A stretch of DNA of 64,000 nt from Anthracocystis setariae (GCA_928724745.1 CAKMXJ010000002.1:186001-250000), one strand, 5' to 3'; counted from the stretch's first letter, positions 43,507 to 54,113 are shown. The notes: a model not told the origin generated them from the letters alone. Numbers and translations: made by a program.

Positions 43507-46116
43507 ATGCTCGTCGAGAGGCCATTGACAAGCCTTTCGCCTGCGAGCGACCAGCCTTCGGATGCCTTCAAGCTGGTCAACTCCCAAGGCTTCGAGTGGA
43601 CGCTTCGCTTCCTGACGCCTACCATCTTCAAGATCAACGTCGTCGGACCCAAGCACCCTCTCCCACAACAGAGCAACGTGCACTGGCCAAACAAGCCCCT
43701 TGCCGTCTCCTCCAACATCGACGCTGCTGCAAACAAGGCGGTCATCAGCGTCGACGGTCTCACCCGCGACGTCACTGTGGCATGGGATGATACTCCCATT
43801 ATTGAGGTCCATGAGAGCACCGAGGGCAGCTCGCAAAAGGTCCGTGTCTTTGGTGATACTCCTCACAAATCCTACTGTTACTCCGATATCGGCTTCACCC
43901 GCTACACTCGTTTCAACAACCACAACCTCCACGTCGGTATGGGAGAGAAGGCCGCTCCTCTCGACTTGTCCCAGCGTTCTTTCACCATCTCGGGCTCCGA
44001 CGCTGCCAGCTACGATGCCTACCTCTCCGATCCCCTCTACAAGCACACCCCCTTCCTCATGTCGCTTCCCAAGCCCGTCGACGTGGATGGCGCACCGCAG
44101 CCCATGTCCTCGGTCGTCGGTATCTACTCGGCTTCCAATTCGGACGCCAACTGGGACGTCGGCCGTCTGATCGACGAGCCATGGACCATGTTCAAGAGAT
44201 ACGCACAGCACTGGGGTGGTCTCGAAGAGTACATCCTCTTCGGCCAGTATCCCCAGCAGGTGGTGTCCCAGTTTGCAGACCTCGTTGGCAAGCCTTTGCT
44301 CGTGCCCAGGGACTGGTTGGGCTACCTTGCCAGTGGTATGGGTCTTGGTGAGAGCGATGTACCTATCGCACAAGAGCTGCTTTCCAGCTGGCCAGATATG
44401 TGCAAGCAGCACGACATTCCCTGCTCTGCCATCCACCTCTCCTCTGGTTACACCGTTGACGATCACGGCAACCGTCTCGTCTTCACCATGAATACCAAAC
44501 GATACCCCGACTTTGCCGAGATGGTCAAGACCTTCCACAAGGCAGGTATTCGCGTCACCCCCAACATCAAGCCCTACGTCCTCCAGGCGCATCCCGATTA
44601 TCAGAAGCTTTACGACGCTGGCGCTCTCTTCACCGATCCCAGCAACGACAACAAGCCCGTCGTCACCCGAATTTGGTCCAGTCTGCCCGGCTTCAACGCC
44701 CTTGGCTCGTGGGTTGACCTGACCAGCAAGGCCGGTAGGGACTGGTGGCGCCAGGGTGTGCTCCAAGTCTGCAAGCTCGGTGTTGACTCGGTCTGGAACG
44801 ACAACAACGAGTTCTTCCTCTTTGATGACACTTTCGAGTGCAAGAACGAGCTTGTTGGTGATGCCAAGACCGATGGTACCCGTACCGGAAAGCCCACTGC
44901 TATTGGTCTCCTTGGTCGTATGACCAACACGGAGCTTATGGCTCGTGAATCGCACGATGCTCTCGTCACCTCCCACTCCGAGCGCCGACCGTTCGTTCTC
45001 ACGCGTTCCGCCAACGTCGGTACCCAGAAGTGGGCCGCCTCTACGTGGTCCGGTGACAACCGCACCAGCTGGCACAACCTTCGTGGCTCCATTGCCATGA
45101 ACCTCAACGCTCAAATGTCGCTCATGCAGTCCTACGGTAACGATGTCGGTGGTTTCGCCGGCCCGCTGCCCAGTCCCGAGCTGTTTGTGCGATGGATCCA
45201 GTCTGGTATCACCCAGCCTCGATTCTGCATCCACTCGTTCAAGCCTTGCAAAGAAGACCCGCTTGGAGTTAAGCTCAACAACCTGCCCTGGATGTACCCT
45301 GAAGTCGTCGACACGATCCGCAGCACCATCAAGCGCAGATACGAGATGCTTCCGTTTATCAACAACCTCAACTGGCGCTCGCACCTTGCTGCTGAGCCCA
45401 TGAACACGTGGCTCGGATGGAACGAGTTCTCGGTCGACCCCGAGGTGTACAAGAAGGAGGTTCTCGAAGGCTTCGACTACTGGATCGGCCACGGCCAGCT
45501 TTTGGTTGCTGGTGCCTACCACGAGAACGAGCTCTCCCGCCGCGTCTACCTGCCCAGGGCGGGCAAGAACGACAACAAGGTGTACTACGACACCAACGCT
45601 CCTTTCCATGTGCACCAGCCTGGCCAGTGGATCGAGAACGTGTCGACGCCTCTTTCGCACTTTGCCGTCTTCGCTCGCGAGGGGACCGCCATTCCCGTGG
45701 GTCTGCCCAAGGTCACGCTCACCCAATCCGAGGGCATAGCCACCATCGCCTGCAGTGGTACCAAGATCCTCACCGAGGCCGAGGGCGGTCAGTGTGTTGA
45801 GGACGACTGGCGTGGTGTTGAGCTGTTCGCCTCGCCTGCCGACTCGTCGTCTCCGAGCCAGTACAACTACACCTGGATCGAGGACGACGGTGTCTCGGCC
45901 AACCCTGCCGTGGCTGAGATCAAGCTGGAATTCAGCTCGACCAAGCACCAAGTCAGCGTCAAGGCTACAGCTGTTAAGAACGAGTTCAAGCCTCTGTGGG
46001 GCAACACTCTCTGGATCATCCTCCCCAGACCAGACACCAGGAAGGTCTCGGAAGCTACCAAGACCATGCCCTACAAGGGCCAGACTGCCTACGCTATCAC
46101 CGTCTCCGGTCTCTAA
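43507..46116 (+). CDS. GH31 family glucosidase/xylosidase, intracellular
   Basis: 869 residues from ATG 43507, the first ATG of the frame. The GH31 barrel follows an N-terminal beta domain. The nucleophile lies in DSVWNDNNEF (usual form W-x-D-x-NE) near 44790, and the acid/base Asp in WSGDNRTSW near 45053. Further blocks are GYLASGMGLGES, HLSSGYTVDD, GGFAGP and QPRFCIHSF. Members release glucose or xylose from the non-reducing ends of alpha-linked sugars, and the exact substrate is not readable. No signal peptide is present, so it probably acts in the cytosol on imported oligosaccharides or glycogen-like substrates. It follows the secreted invertase on the same strand. Confidence 0.9.
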   Translation: MLVERPLTSLSPASDQPSDAFKLVNSQGFEWTLRFLTPTIFKINVVGPKHPLPQQSNVHWPNKPLAVSSNIDAAANKAVISVDGLTRDVTVAWDDTPIIEVHESTEGSSQKVRVFGDTPHKSYCYSDIGFTRYTRFNNHNLHVGMGEKAAPLDLSQRSFTISGSDAASYDAYLSDPLYKHTPFLMSLPKPVDVDGAPQPMSSVVGIYSASNSDANWDVGRLIDEPWTMFKRYAQHWGGLEEYILFGQYPQQVVSQFADLVGKPLLVPRDWLGYLASGMGLGESDVPIAQELLSSWPDMCKQHDIPCSAIHLSSGYTVDDHGNRLVFTMNTKRYPDFAEMVKTFHKAGIRVTPNIKPYVLQAHPDYQKLYDAGALFTDPSNDNKPVVTRIWSSLPGFNALGSWVDLTSKAGRDWWRQGVLQVCKLGVDSVWNDNNEFFLFDDTFECKNELVGDAKTDGTRTGKPTAIGLLGRMTNTELMARESHDALVTSHSERRPFVLTRSANVGTQKWAASTWSGDNRTSWHNLRGSIAMNLNAQMSLMQSYGNDVGGFAGPLPSPELFVRWIQSGITQPRFCIHSFKPCKEDPLGVKLNNLPWMYPEVVDTIRSTIKRRYEMLPFINNLNWRSHLAAEPMNTWLGWNEFSVDPEVYKKEVLEGFDYWIGHGQLLVAGAYHENELSRRVYLPRAGKNDNKVYYDTNAPFHVHQPGQWIENVSTPLSHFAVFAREGTAIPVGLPKVTLTQSEGIATIACSGTKILTEAEGGQCVEDDWRGVELFASPADSSSPSQYNYTWIEDDGVSANPAVAEIKLEFSSTKHQVSVKATAVKNEFKPLWGNTLWIILPRPDTRKVSEATKTMPYKGQTAYAITVSGL

Positions 46117-46257
46117 ACTTAACTATGCTCCGATTAACATGCTTAGAACCACTCGGTTTGAATTCGAACCCGTCATGGAAACTCGCTTCGTGATGGGTGT
46201 ATAGTCTTTGTGAGAGCAATTTTTCCCATCGGTGTTTGGAGAAGAAGAACAAGTGCA

Positions 46258-47679
46258 TCAGAGTTGGCTGTGAGAAGAGGACGGGTGGAAGAGATCGTTC
46301 CAGTTGGTGTTATCTGGTTGAGCGTGGCGTTTTTGCATCTTGTGCGCTAAATCTTCAGCGTTCTGCAAGACGCGGAGAACGTTTTCGCCGACGAAACCGA
46401 CGATTTCACGATCGGACCATCCTGCGGTGACGAGTTTGGCGACAAGATCCGGGTAGTGACTAACATCGTCGAGACCTTTCGGGGTGGAGTTGATGCCGTC
46501 AAAGTCGGTGCCTATGCCTACGTGGGTTCGACCGACGATGGAACTGATATGATGGATGACGCGGATGACCTGGTGCAAGTCGGCGGTACCGCCGATGAAG
46601 GCTGGGTAGACGTTGACCATGACGACGTAGTCCTTGCCACTGTTGGCGAGGTGCGAAAGCACGGTGTCGGGTACGTTACGTTGGAGCGGTTTCAGAGCGC
46701 GTGCTGCCGAGTGCGACAACATCACTGGTCCTTTGGTAACGTCGATGGTTTGAAGCGCCGTATCGTCTGATACATGCGATAGATCCGGTACAATCGCTAA
46801 CCGATTCAGCTCGTAAATCAAATGCTTACCATACGGACTTAACCCATTCCACCTCTTTGGATTCTCGCCCGCACTGTCGGCAAACACATTGTGACACGTA
46901 TGAGTAAGTGTAAGATACCTCACCACGCCCGGAATGCTCCTTCCGAACATGTTGACATATGAACGTAGGGCGAATAGAGAGTTGCCCAACGAATGCGCAC
47001 CTTCGATACCGATGAAACTGATCAACCGACCCTGCTTGAACGCTCGTCGTGCCTCAGAAACCGTCGAGACCAGCGCAAAGTCGTCAGAATACTTGGCCGT
47101 CAATTGACTCGTCACATCCAGTTGCTCAAGCGTGTCATGCACAGCAGCGGTGGAGCGGGCATGTTCAAAGTGGTCTCCCACACTGGTCGCGTCCGGACAT
47201 TGCGCGTATACCGACCAGAAGAAGCCACCACTCTTGCCTTGACGAAGACGTGGAATGTCGACATGGCCAGCAGTCGGGTAGCTCCCGTTGGGAAAGGCAG
47301 GCTGATCGAGTGGGATCTGATCAATCTTGTTATCGTAGCGCCAGCGTGAAATGACGGGGAGATCGATGTGTCCATCGATGAGCGGGTGCCGAGCGAGAAG
47401 CTTGAGTGCGTGTTTGCGCGGCTCTCGACATCGAACCGAGGCCAAGTACGCTGGGAGAGCGCAACTGGTGTGCGCGTCCGCTTCGATCGACCTATTGAGG
47501 ATGCTGCCAATCGAGAAACCATCGAGCCAAGCTACGGTGATGAAAGCGATTGCACCGATCCAGAACAGTGCCTTGAAAAGCGGCTTGCTCGCCTTCGTAG
47601 CAAGAGGTCCAGTATCTGTACTGTGCGTCGGAAGCTGAAGACCATCCAACGCCTTGCTATCGAGTTGGTCTTCCACCAT
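46258..47679 (-). CDS. Membrane-anchored dipeptidase (peptidase M19, renal dipeptidase family)
   Basis: 473 residues from ATG 47679. A single membrane segment (about 37-52, FKALFWIGAIAFITVAWL) near the N-terminus suggests a type II anchor. Zinc ligands of the M19 family are visible: DGHID (His, Asp), GIEGAH (Glu), DLSHVSD (His), LSHSAA (His) and GIGTDFDG (Asp). The enzyme hydrolyses dipeptides, probably at the cell surface or vacuole. The length is usual for fungal members. It converges with the GH31 gene, 141 bp apart. Confidence 0.92.
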   Translation of the reverse strand: MVEDQLDSKALDGLQLPTHSTDTGPLATKASKPLFKALFWIGAIAFITVAWLDGFSIGSILNRSIEADAHTSCALPAYLASVRCREPRKHALKLLARHPLIDGHIDLPVISRWRYDNKIDQIPLDQPAFPNGSYPTAGHVDIPRLRQGKSGGFFWSVYAQCPDATSVGDHFEHARSTAAVHDTLEQLDVTSQLTAKYSDDFALVSTVSEARRAFKQGRLISFIGIEGAHSLGNSLFALRSYVNMFGRSIPGVVRYLTLTHTCHNVFADSAGENPKRWNGLSPYGKHLIYELNRLAIVPDLSHVSDDTALQTIDVTKGPVMLSHSAARALKPLQRNVPDTVLSHLANSGKDYVVMVNVYPAFIGGTADLHQVIRVIHHISSIVGRTHVGIGTDFDGINSTPKGLDDVSHYPDLVAKLVTAGWSDREIVGFVGENVLRVLQNAEDLAHKMQKRHAQPDNTNWNDLFHPSSSHSQL

Positions 47680-48339
47680 ATTGGAAATTGTGTTCGGGTG
47701 ACATGAGCGTGAGAGTGCAGGGCTCAGTTGGTTCGTGCGGGCGGTGCAAGTCGAGATTAAATCGCCGAAAAACGCCGGTCGCGATTGTCATCCCAGCTCG
47801 ACTTGAGCGCTGGATCTTGACCCGGAACCCGTCAAGAATTTCTATATCGCAAAAATGCTGCATTTTTGTTTGTCGGGTAAAAAGTTGCAATCATTTTTTT
47901 TTGGGATTAGAGAATTCTTCTCAGCTTGACTTGCGCACTATGTGAGAAAAACTTTGTTAGATTGGCTCTTGAGGCTCCCGGCCCGCCGTAGGGTTAGGCC
48001 TGTCGAGCGCATCCATCGTGAAATCACCTAACAATCGAGGTTGACTTTGGGCATGCTAGTATGCGTTGATATGTGCAATGGCAATGGCAATGGCAATGGC
48101 CGTTCATGCACAATGTGGAGAGAGCTGGTAATCCATCTTTTTGCCGAGTCTCATTCCGATTGACCGTAGACATGCCACTGCAAAGTCGGACATCGTGTCC
48201 AAGTCTGCTCACTGCTCAACGAAAAGCGGACTAGAAAAGCACCCGAAACCACCTCTTCACGAGCAAGTAGCCGCAAGCTCGCACAAAGGTCGTATCTCAC
48301 TACGTAACAGTGTGTCATATTCTATTCCGAGTCTATACT
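47680..48339. other. Intergenic with a short (CAATGG)n tract
   Basis: A hexanucleotide repeat lies at about 48074-48098. No gene is recognised. Confidence 0.45.
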
Positions 48340-49935
48340 CTACAACCTTGGTTTGTGCACTTGTTTGCGCAGCTTTTCTTCCTTGAACGCATCGGAGCTC
48401 GACTGCGTCTCCAACACCTTGACGAGCATATCCGCCAGCGCCTCTGGTTCCTCTTGCGCAATCAAATGGTTTCCCTCGATGGTAAAGCTGATTCCACGTT
48501 CGAGCTTATCGATCTCGGCGGCTAGTTGTACGTTGTTAAAGCCTCCCTTCATGTTGACAAATCCAATCCAAGCGCCATGATCCGATTTCAGCATGCCGGT
48601 CCTTCCGATGTAACCCATCCACGTCGACGCAAACGCAGCCGCCTCGTGCCACTTTGTGTTGTTGAGCTCCAACGGTGTAACCTTTTGCTCGTTCTCGGCC
48701 AGGTCATCCGCAGTCAGTGCACGAGCGCGAGCGAGAAACGAGGGTCGAAGTCCAAAGCGAATGTGCAGATCGAGCACGCGAGGATGCCAGATTTTGAAAA
48801 ACGGCTTGGACTCGAAGTAGGCTTTGGCATCAGGGAGCGAGTTGAAGGTATCTTTGCGGGCGATGGCGCCACGGGCGAGCGGAGTTTGGTCGAGCGCAGC
48901 CATGGTCTCGTTGAAGAGGTTCTTAATTTGGAACTGTTCTTCGTTGTCGCAGTGCATGATGGCAGGATCGACGAGCATGAGACCTTCGAGCATCCGTGGA
49001 CGCGCGTGTAGGAGAAAGGTGAGAGCTGCGCCTCCGAACGAGTGACCGAGGCCGATAAGTCTTCGGTTGACGTTGGGCGAGCGTGCCTTGTGGGATGGCA
49101 GGAAAGTTGGAAGCCATGATGGGGAAGCGGAAGCGAGCCAAGATGTTTCCGGAAGGTAGTGCTCAAGAAATTTGAGCACATCGCGTGCATGGTCGGGCCA
49201 GCTGATGGTATCGCCGAGCACGTCGCGGTTGATGCTGCCGGCTTGGCCAGAGTGGGTGCAATCAAAGTACCAGATTTCGTCGATGCGGTACTTGCCACGA
49301 AGCTGTTGCGTTTGCAGCTTCTGGATCAACGCTGCAAAGGTAGGCTCGTATACTTCCTTGTGGAAGCCATTGGCGTGTGCGAGGATGAGTGTGATGCCCT
49401 TCCTGGTGTCTTTGACGTGCTCGGCGGGCACAGCGTCATGCTCCAACGAAGCTGGAACGAGTCGATTGACGGTCATCCATAGTTGAGCCTCGTGAGCGGT
49501 TCTAGCTTCGGTGATCCTCTGAGTGTGACCGGCTTTGTCACAACCTTGGCGAAGGTCTCGCATGGTCTGACGCTGACCTTCGTGCTCCTTACCTCCGCAG
49601 ATGTCAAGCCAGCGCTCAAAGTCCACTTCTCGGCGTCTGCGCGTCTCGGCCTTGGCAGCCTCCGGGTCGGAGGGGAGCGCACCGAGGCTAGAGGTGCTGG
49701 GGATGTTGGCATCGTAGACATCAGACTTGGCGGAGCGAACATGCGATCTTGGCCACGCTGCAGGGTAGACGTGGGTTGTCGACACCCACTGTTGCGTGCT
49801 GTTCGAACAAGGGTTTTGGGAGGGAGCGGTACACACGATGCGAGGAGTAAGCGTAGGAATCGTAGGTCGCGCAGATGGGCGTGGAGGCTCCAAAGATGGC
49901 AACAAGTCTGCTGGTCTGAAATCACCAAACGTCAT
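48340..49935 (-). CDS. Alpha/beta-hydrolase with possible peroxisomal signal PRL
   Basis: 531 residues from ATG 49935. The frame is open further upstream, but there is no other ATG there. Core motifs: LILAHANGFHKE (oxyanion region), nucleophile elbow GHSFGG (about residue 300), LVDPAI, and catalytic His in EGNHLIAQEEPEALA near the C-terminus. An extra N-terminal region of about 180 residues precedes the fold. The protein ends HKPRL, and PRL is an accepted variant of the type 1 peroxisomal signal. Related fungal hydrolases (Lpx1- or MpaH-like) work in peroxisomes. Substrate unknown; an ester or acyl-CoA is possible. Confidence 0.82.
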   Translation of the reverse strand: MTFGDFRPADLLPSLEPPRPSARPTIPTLTPRIVCTAPSQNPCSNSTQQWVSTTHVYPAAWPRSHVRSAKSDVYDANIPSTSSLGALPSDPEAAKAETRRRREVDFERWLDICGGKEHEGQRQTMRDLRQGCDKAGHTQRITEARTAHEAQLWMTVNRLVPASLEHDAVPAEHVKDTRKGITLILAHANGFHKEVYEPTFAALIQKLQTQQLRGKYRIDEIWYFDCTHSGQAGSINRDVLGDTISWPDHARDVLKFLEHYLPETSWLASASPSWLPTFLPSHKARSPNVNRRLIGLGHSFGGAALTFLLHARPRMLEGLMLVDPAIMHCDNEEQFQIKNLFNETMAALDQTPLARGAIARKDTFNSLPDAKAYFESKPFFKIWHPRVLDLHIRFGLRPSFLARARALTADDLAENEQKVTPLELNNTKWHEAAAFASTWMGYIGRTGMLKSDHGAWIGFVNMKGGFNNVQLAAEIDKLERGISFTIEGNHLIAQEEPEALADMLVKVLETQSSSDAFKEEKLRKQVHKPRL

Positions 49936-50967
49936 CGTGCTTGATGGCTTGTTATGCGGATCGACTGAAAGCTTGTCCCTATGTAATGGCTTTGAACGAC
50001 AGCTGATGGTTCGTCCAGGATTCGTTTGGGCGGGACTAGTGATGGACCGTGGATGGTATTTGGGAGGACGAATGGTCAAGATGGGTGCACTCTGTCAGTT
50101 GGAGGATGGCGGTGGAAGGACAGCGTTGATGGCAATGTGGGGAAGAAGGGCCGAACACCAAGTTATGGAGCTTGCCGGCTATGAACGCGGCCGGCTTTTC
50201 CGGATGGGGTTGCAAGTCGTCAGTGTTGCTCATCGCCCTTGGCGCGCCTAATAAATTCGGACGAAAGTGAGCGACGGTAATCTCACATTCTCGTGCGAAG
50301 CCATTGGCGGCTTCCACCTGCGCTTGGCTGAGCGGCCTAAGAAAGCCGTCGTGTCGTTCCATTCACTCCACACAATGGTCGAGAATCGCCCCTGTCAAGT
50401 TTCCAGTTATAAGATAGAGTCGATTTCATAACGCAAGAACCAAATGGCGATGATGGTTGTCAGATCATTCTCTCAGAGCCGACATTGTGAGCATACACTA
50501 ATCTGACATGAAGCTACCAAAGTGACCGTTGCCGCGTGACAGTTCCAATCCGCTTCCGCTTCCACAGTCAACGGCAAATGGCACCGCAAACAGAGAGAGG
50601 TGTGGTGCAGTCAAATCACGAAACTCAAGCAAGAAGGCGCAGCTGCGATAAGATTCAACGAGCACAGCTCCACATTTTAGAGCTCACTAACCACTACAGA
50701 GTTACCGCTGCCAGCTTCCTTTTCAACTGTCAACAGCATTCACGGTCTTCGTTTCAGAGCATACATTCGCTGGATACGTACAGCATCATCTCCTCTGATC
50801 GAGTCACGGGCGATCTCTGTCGCTGCGTCTTCACTTCACCTAAGCAGCTGGTCTCTGCACAAAAAGCTCAGTCCTGCTCTTCCTCGTCCCCCTTCCTGCA
50901 ACAAAACGTACTACACGTCGGCTCGAGGGCTCTTGCTAAGACCCACCTCACCTTTGTCCACCTCAAA
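49936..50967. promoter_or_regulatory. Divergent intergenic region
   Basis: This separates the alpha/beta-hydrolase (-) and the CUE protein (+). The frame of the CUE gene stays open upstream to about 50536 (in-frame ATG 50578), but that part looks like a leader. No other gene is recognised. Confidence 0.4.
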
Positions 50968-51621
50968 ATGAACGACAGCCTTGGCGCCCTGCTGGCCATC
51001 GTGGTGCTATGGGCGATCCTACGCTTCGCGTTCGGCGGCAGCTCCAACAGCAACTCTCAAGCGGGTCAACCAGCTCCGACCATCAACGCGGCCCGCACTC
51101 GTCAAGTACCACAGCATATGGTAGACTCAGTCAAGACGCTCTTCCCACACATTTCCGAGGCCTCTATCCGCTTCGATCTTCAGCGTTCGGGCAGCGTTGA
51201 AGCCACTTGCGAACGCATCTTGAACGAAGGCGGTCTTCCTGCCCCTCCCGCAGGCTTCTTCGCTACTGAAACGTCAACTCGATCGGACACTGCCACTACT
51301 CGCACGCCGACGGCCAATCGCACGCCGAATGGTATCGCATCTGCATCAGCATCGTCGCTTAGCACGCCAAGCAAGTCGCCAAACCTCATCTCGCGCTTCG
51401 GTCTCCAGTCTCGTATTCTGGAATCCGGCGCTCTTTTGTCGACTCCTACCTCGCAATCCGGCAGTAGCAGCTCAGGCAGTCCAACAAGCTGGGCCACTAC
51501 TCCGGAGGAGAGGGCAAAGTTGCTCAAGGACAGGAAGGAGCAGATGATCTTGGAAGCGAGGAAGAAGCTACTTGAGAGGCAGCAGAAAGCGGCCAAGGAG
51601 GCGGCTTCCAGTTCCACGTAG
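50968..51621 (+). CDS. CUE-domain membrane protein (Cue1-like)
   Basis: 217 residues from ATG 50968. An N-terminal membrane segment (about 5-22, LGALLAIVVLWAILRFAF) is followed by a CUE domain (about 47-88): VPQHMVDSVKTLFPHISEASIRFDLQRSGSVEATCERIL, with the MV/FP and LQ positions that contact ubiquitin. A Ser/Thr-rich linker leads to a charged C-terminal helix (about 178-213). This layout resembles yeast Cue1, which anchors Ubc7 at the ER for protein degradation. The start is chosen because it places the membrane helix at the N-terminus as in Cue1. Confidence 0.82.
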   Translation: MNDSLGALLAIVVLWAILRFAFGGSSNSNSQAGQPAPTINAARTRQVPQHMVDSVKTLFPHISEASIRFDLQRSGSVEATCERILNEGGLPAPPAGFFATETSTRSDTATTRTPTANRTPNGIASASASSLSTPSKSPNLISRFGLQSRILESGALLSTPTSQSGSSSSGSPTSWATTPEERAKLLKDRKEQMILEARKKLLERQQKAAKEAASSST

Positions 51622-52069
51622 TCTGCATTCTTTTTAAGACAACAACAAGGACGACATGTCTATGTAGTGACAACGTTATCGCAATAGATTTTGAGACCTA
51701 ATCGTCATGGCACTGATCGTCTCTTTCCTGTGCCAATCAAGGCAGGTCTAGAGCTGGAATGAATGCCCCATCGGATGCATGGCATGCAACACACCGCTGC
51801 AGGTAGCTTACGTTGAAATTTGTGGCTCGTGTCATTTTTGTCGATATCACACTCATGGAAAAAGGCGGTGTCACGTGCGTTGCGCTTTTTCGGGCCAAGA
51901 AGCAATCATTATCGTCCAACTTTTCGCTCCATCACTCTCACCACCGTTCACCATCATCATCATCTTCATCATCAACTACACATCCTTCAACTCTTTCGGT
52001 CGCATTTGACTCCATACTTTCGTATTCCACTGCGGAATTAGGGAAGAGTTACTTTCTCAGGCCACCATA
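51622..52069. promoter_or_regulatory. Intergenic, promoter side of mL54
   Basis: Contains (ATC)n-like repeats (about 51949-51975). No gene is recognised. Confidence 0.4.
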
Positions 52070-52678
52070 ATGTTGAGGATTGCCGCATCTCGCTCGGTAC
52101 GAGCGTCGAGCTCGTCGCTCCGACAAGCTACAATCTCTCGAACCTACGCTTCGGCCTCCGTCTCAGTCTCTTCTGCCACCGCCTCGTCCAGCATCAGTAC
52201 CTCCGAGACACCGTCCATGCCATCCGCCGCGCCACCCGGCACTGTTCTCAAGGGTGTCTCGATCTTGAAGGACAAGGCGGATCCTATCGCACTGCAGGAC
52301 CACGATTATCCTGCGTGGCTGTTCAAGCTGCTGGAAGACCCGTCGATTGCGTCGTCGTCGTCGCTCGCATCCATCGAGATGGCAGGTATGTCCAAGGGTG
52401 AAGTGCGTGCTGCGCAGAAGAGACAGTCCAAGATCCTCCGAGCCACGCAATTGGCCAAGGAGAAGGCGGAAGCCAGGGCTGCCGAGCGAGCTGCCAAGTC
52501 CGGGTCTGTCGACAAAGCAGCCAATGGCAACAAGAATCAAGCGGTACTGCTCTCGCAAGCCGAGCTCAAGGCGGCGCTGTTGTCCAAGGCAGTGTTGGAA
52601 GAGCTGGCGAAAAGGAAACAGCTTAGGAAGGCAAACAAGGAGGGTATCAAGGCTCGCAACTTCCTCAGCGCTTCTTAG
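52070..52678 (+). CDS. MRPL37: Mitochondrial large-subunit ribosomal protein mL54
   Basis: 202 residues from ATG 52070. A Ser/Arg-rich N-terminus of about 40 residues is a mitochondrial presequence. The family signature GVSILKDKADPIALQDHDYPAWLFKLL follows at about 62-88. The rest is Lys/Ala-rich and helical. It is a structural component of the mitochondrial ribosome (yeast MrpL37). It converges with the epoxide hydrolase. Confidence 0.9.
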   Translation: MLRIAASRSVRASSSSLRQATISRTYASASVSVSSATASSSISTSETPSMPSAAPPGTVLKGVSILKDKADPIALQDHDYPAWLFKLLEDPSIASSSSLASIEMAGMSKGEVRAAQKRQSKILRATQLAKEKAEARAAERAAKSGSVDKAANGNKNQAVLLSQAELKAALLSKAVLEELAKRKQLRKANKEGIKARNFLSAS

Positions 52679-52787
52679 TCTCTTCAGCGATTCAGGATAC
52701 TTGTCGACAACAAGATATGTACTATACGTTTCGACAGCATTCATTGTCATTTGTAACTGATCTCAACTCTTAGATTGTAGACCAAGT

Positions 52788-54113
52788 CTAGGATCTAGGC
52801 CAGTGTCTGTTGGCAAACTCCTGCATGTCCTCCACCAAAGCGTCTGGATTGTCCAACGCCGCAAAGTGACCGCCGTACTCATGCATCTTGTAGAACTGCC
52901 AGTTGAGAGGGTATTTTGCCAGCCAGCTTTTGGGGCCTGCGGCGATCTCGTAGGCGAAGTTGGAGTAACCGAAGGGTTTGTGTTTGGAGGCTTGGTAGAG
53001 GGTCCAGTTTGGGTTGCGGAAGAGATGGGTGGATTCTTTGTAGGGGAGGAAGGAGGTGTGGATTGAGTTGGTGAGGAGGTAGATCATGACGGTGACGAGG
53101 ATTTCGTGGTCGGTGATATGCGAGTGGGGAGACGGGTCGGTGGAGGAGGTGTTGAAGGCCGGGCAACGAGGATCGGACCATGCATGGTACTTTTCGAGGA
53201 TCCAGGAGAGGATGCCGACCGGATTGTCGTAGAGGCTGTAGCCGATCGTAGAGGGTTGAGTGGATTGGATGCTGACGTATCCGCTGCCGGTGGAGAGGTA
53301 CTGCATAGTGCGTTGGAGACCGAGCGCTTCTTGCGGGTGATAGCCAAGGAGCTTGAGACTCGTTGCTGCCGTAGCTTTGTAGCCGTACTGATCGAGAGCA
53401 AAGATGGGGTAGCTCCAGATGGGAACCTGCGGAGGTGCAAAGTTGATGTGCGCGATCTTACAGTGCGGAAAGTTGGCAAGGAAGCGGGTCACGAGCGAAC
53501 CCCAATCCCCCCCCTGGGCCATGTACGACTTGAATCCAAGTACCGACATCATGAGCGTATCCAACACGCGGGCAGAATCCTGCAGCGTCCACCCCTTCTT
53601 GAGCGGTGCCGATGAAAAGCCATATCCGGGCAGACTGGGGACGATGACTTCGAAACGAGGAGCACGCGACTGGACGAGCTTGTGTGCAAAGTGGAACGCC
53701 TCGGTAAAGCAGCCTGGCCAACCGTGGGAGAAGATCAACGGGATAGCAGCCATACCTGCCTCCTCGTCCGATATCGACGGCTTGAAGTGCTGATAATGCA
53801 CATCAATCCCCTCAATCGTCACCTGGTAGTTGGGATACTTGTTGAGTTGATCCTCGACACCCCTCCACCAAGCTTTGACACCTTGGTTGGGCGAACCTTT
53901 GGGTAGACGATGGTTGTCGCTTGGATTGCCTCGCTTCCATTCGTCGAGCACTTGACGCAGTTTAGCTAGATCGGTTCCGTACTCCCAGGGTTTGAGCCCG
54001 CCGGTGATTTCTGACTCGGGTAGACGTGCATCGTTGAGCTGGCGCTGCAGACGGTCGAGTTCAGCTCCAGGGAAGTGGATGCGAAGCGGACGTGGGGCCC
54101 CGACTTGCGACAT
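52788..54113 (-). CDS. Epoxide hydrolase (microsomal type, alpha/beta fold)
   Basis: 441 residues from ATG 54113. An N-terminal EHN domain (about 8-120) with the WWRGVEDQLNKYPNY segment precedes the alpha/beta fold: HGWPG (oxyanion hole), nucleophile Asp in GGDWGS (about 219) and catalytic His in YGGHFAALDNP near the C-terminus. It opens epoxides to diols. No membrane anchor is visible, unlike the mammalian microsomal enzyme, so it is probably soluble. Confidence 0.92.
   Translation of the reverse strand: MSQVGAPRPLRIHFPGAELDRLQRQLNDARLPESEITGGLKPWEYGTDLAKLRQVLDEWKRGNPSDNHRLPKGSPNQGVKAWWRGVEDQLNKYPNYQVTIEGIDVHYQHFKPSISDEEAGMAAIPLIFSHGWPGCFTEAFHFAHKLVQSRAPRFEVIVPSLPGYGFSSAPLKKGWTLQDSARVLDTLMMSVLGFKSYMAQGGDWGSLVTRFLANFPHCKIAHINFAPPQVPIWSYPIFALDQYGYKATAATSLKLLGYHPQEALGLQRTMQYLSTGSGYVSIQSTQPSTIGYSLYDNPVGILSWILEKYHAWSDPRCPAFNTSSTDPSPHSHITDHEILVTVMIYLLTNSIHTSFLPYKESTHLFRNPNWTLYQASKHKPFGYSNFAYEIAAGPKSWLAKYPLNWQFYKMHEYGGHFAALDNPDALVEDMQEFANRHWPRS

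Noticed and set aside
43402..45951. An 849-codon open frame antisense to the GH31 gene
   Set aside because: A shadow frame caused by C-rich third positions; the sense strand has clear GH31 catalytic motifs.
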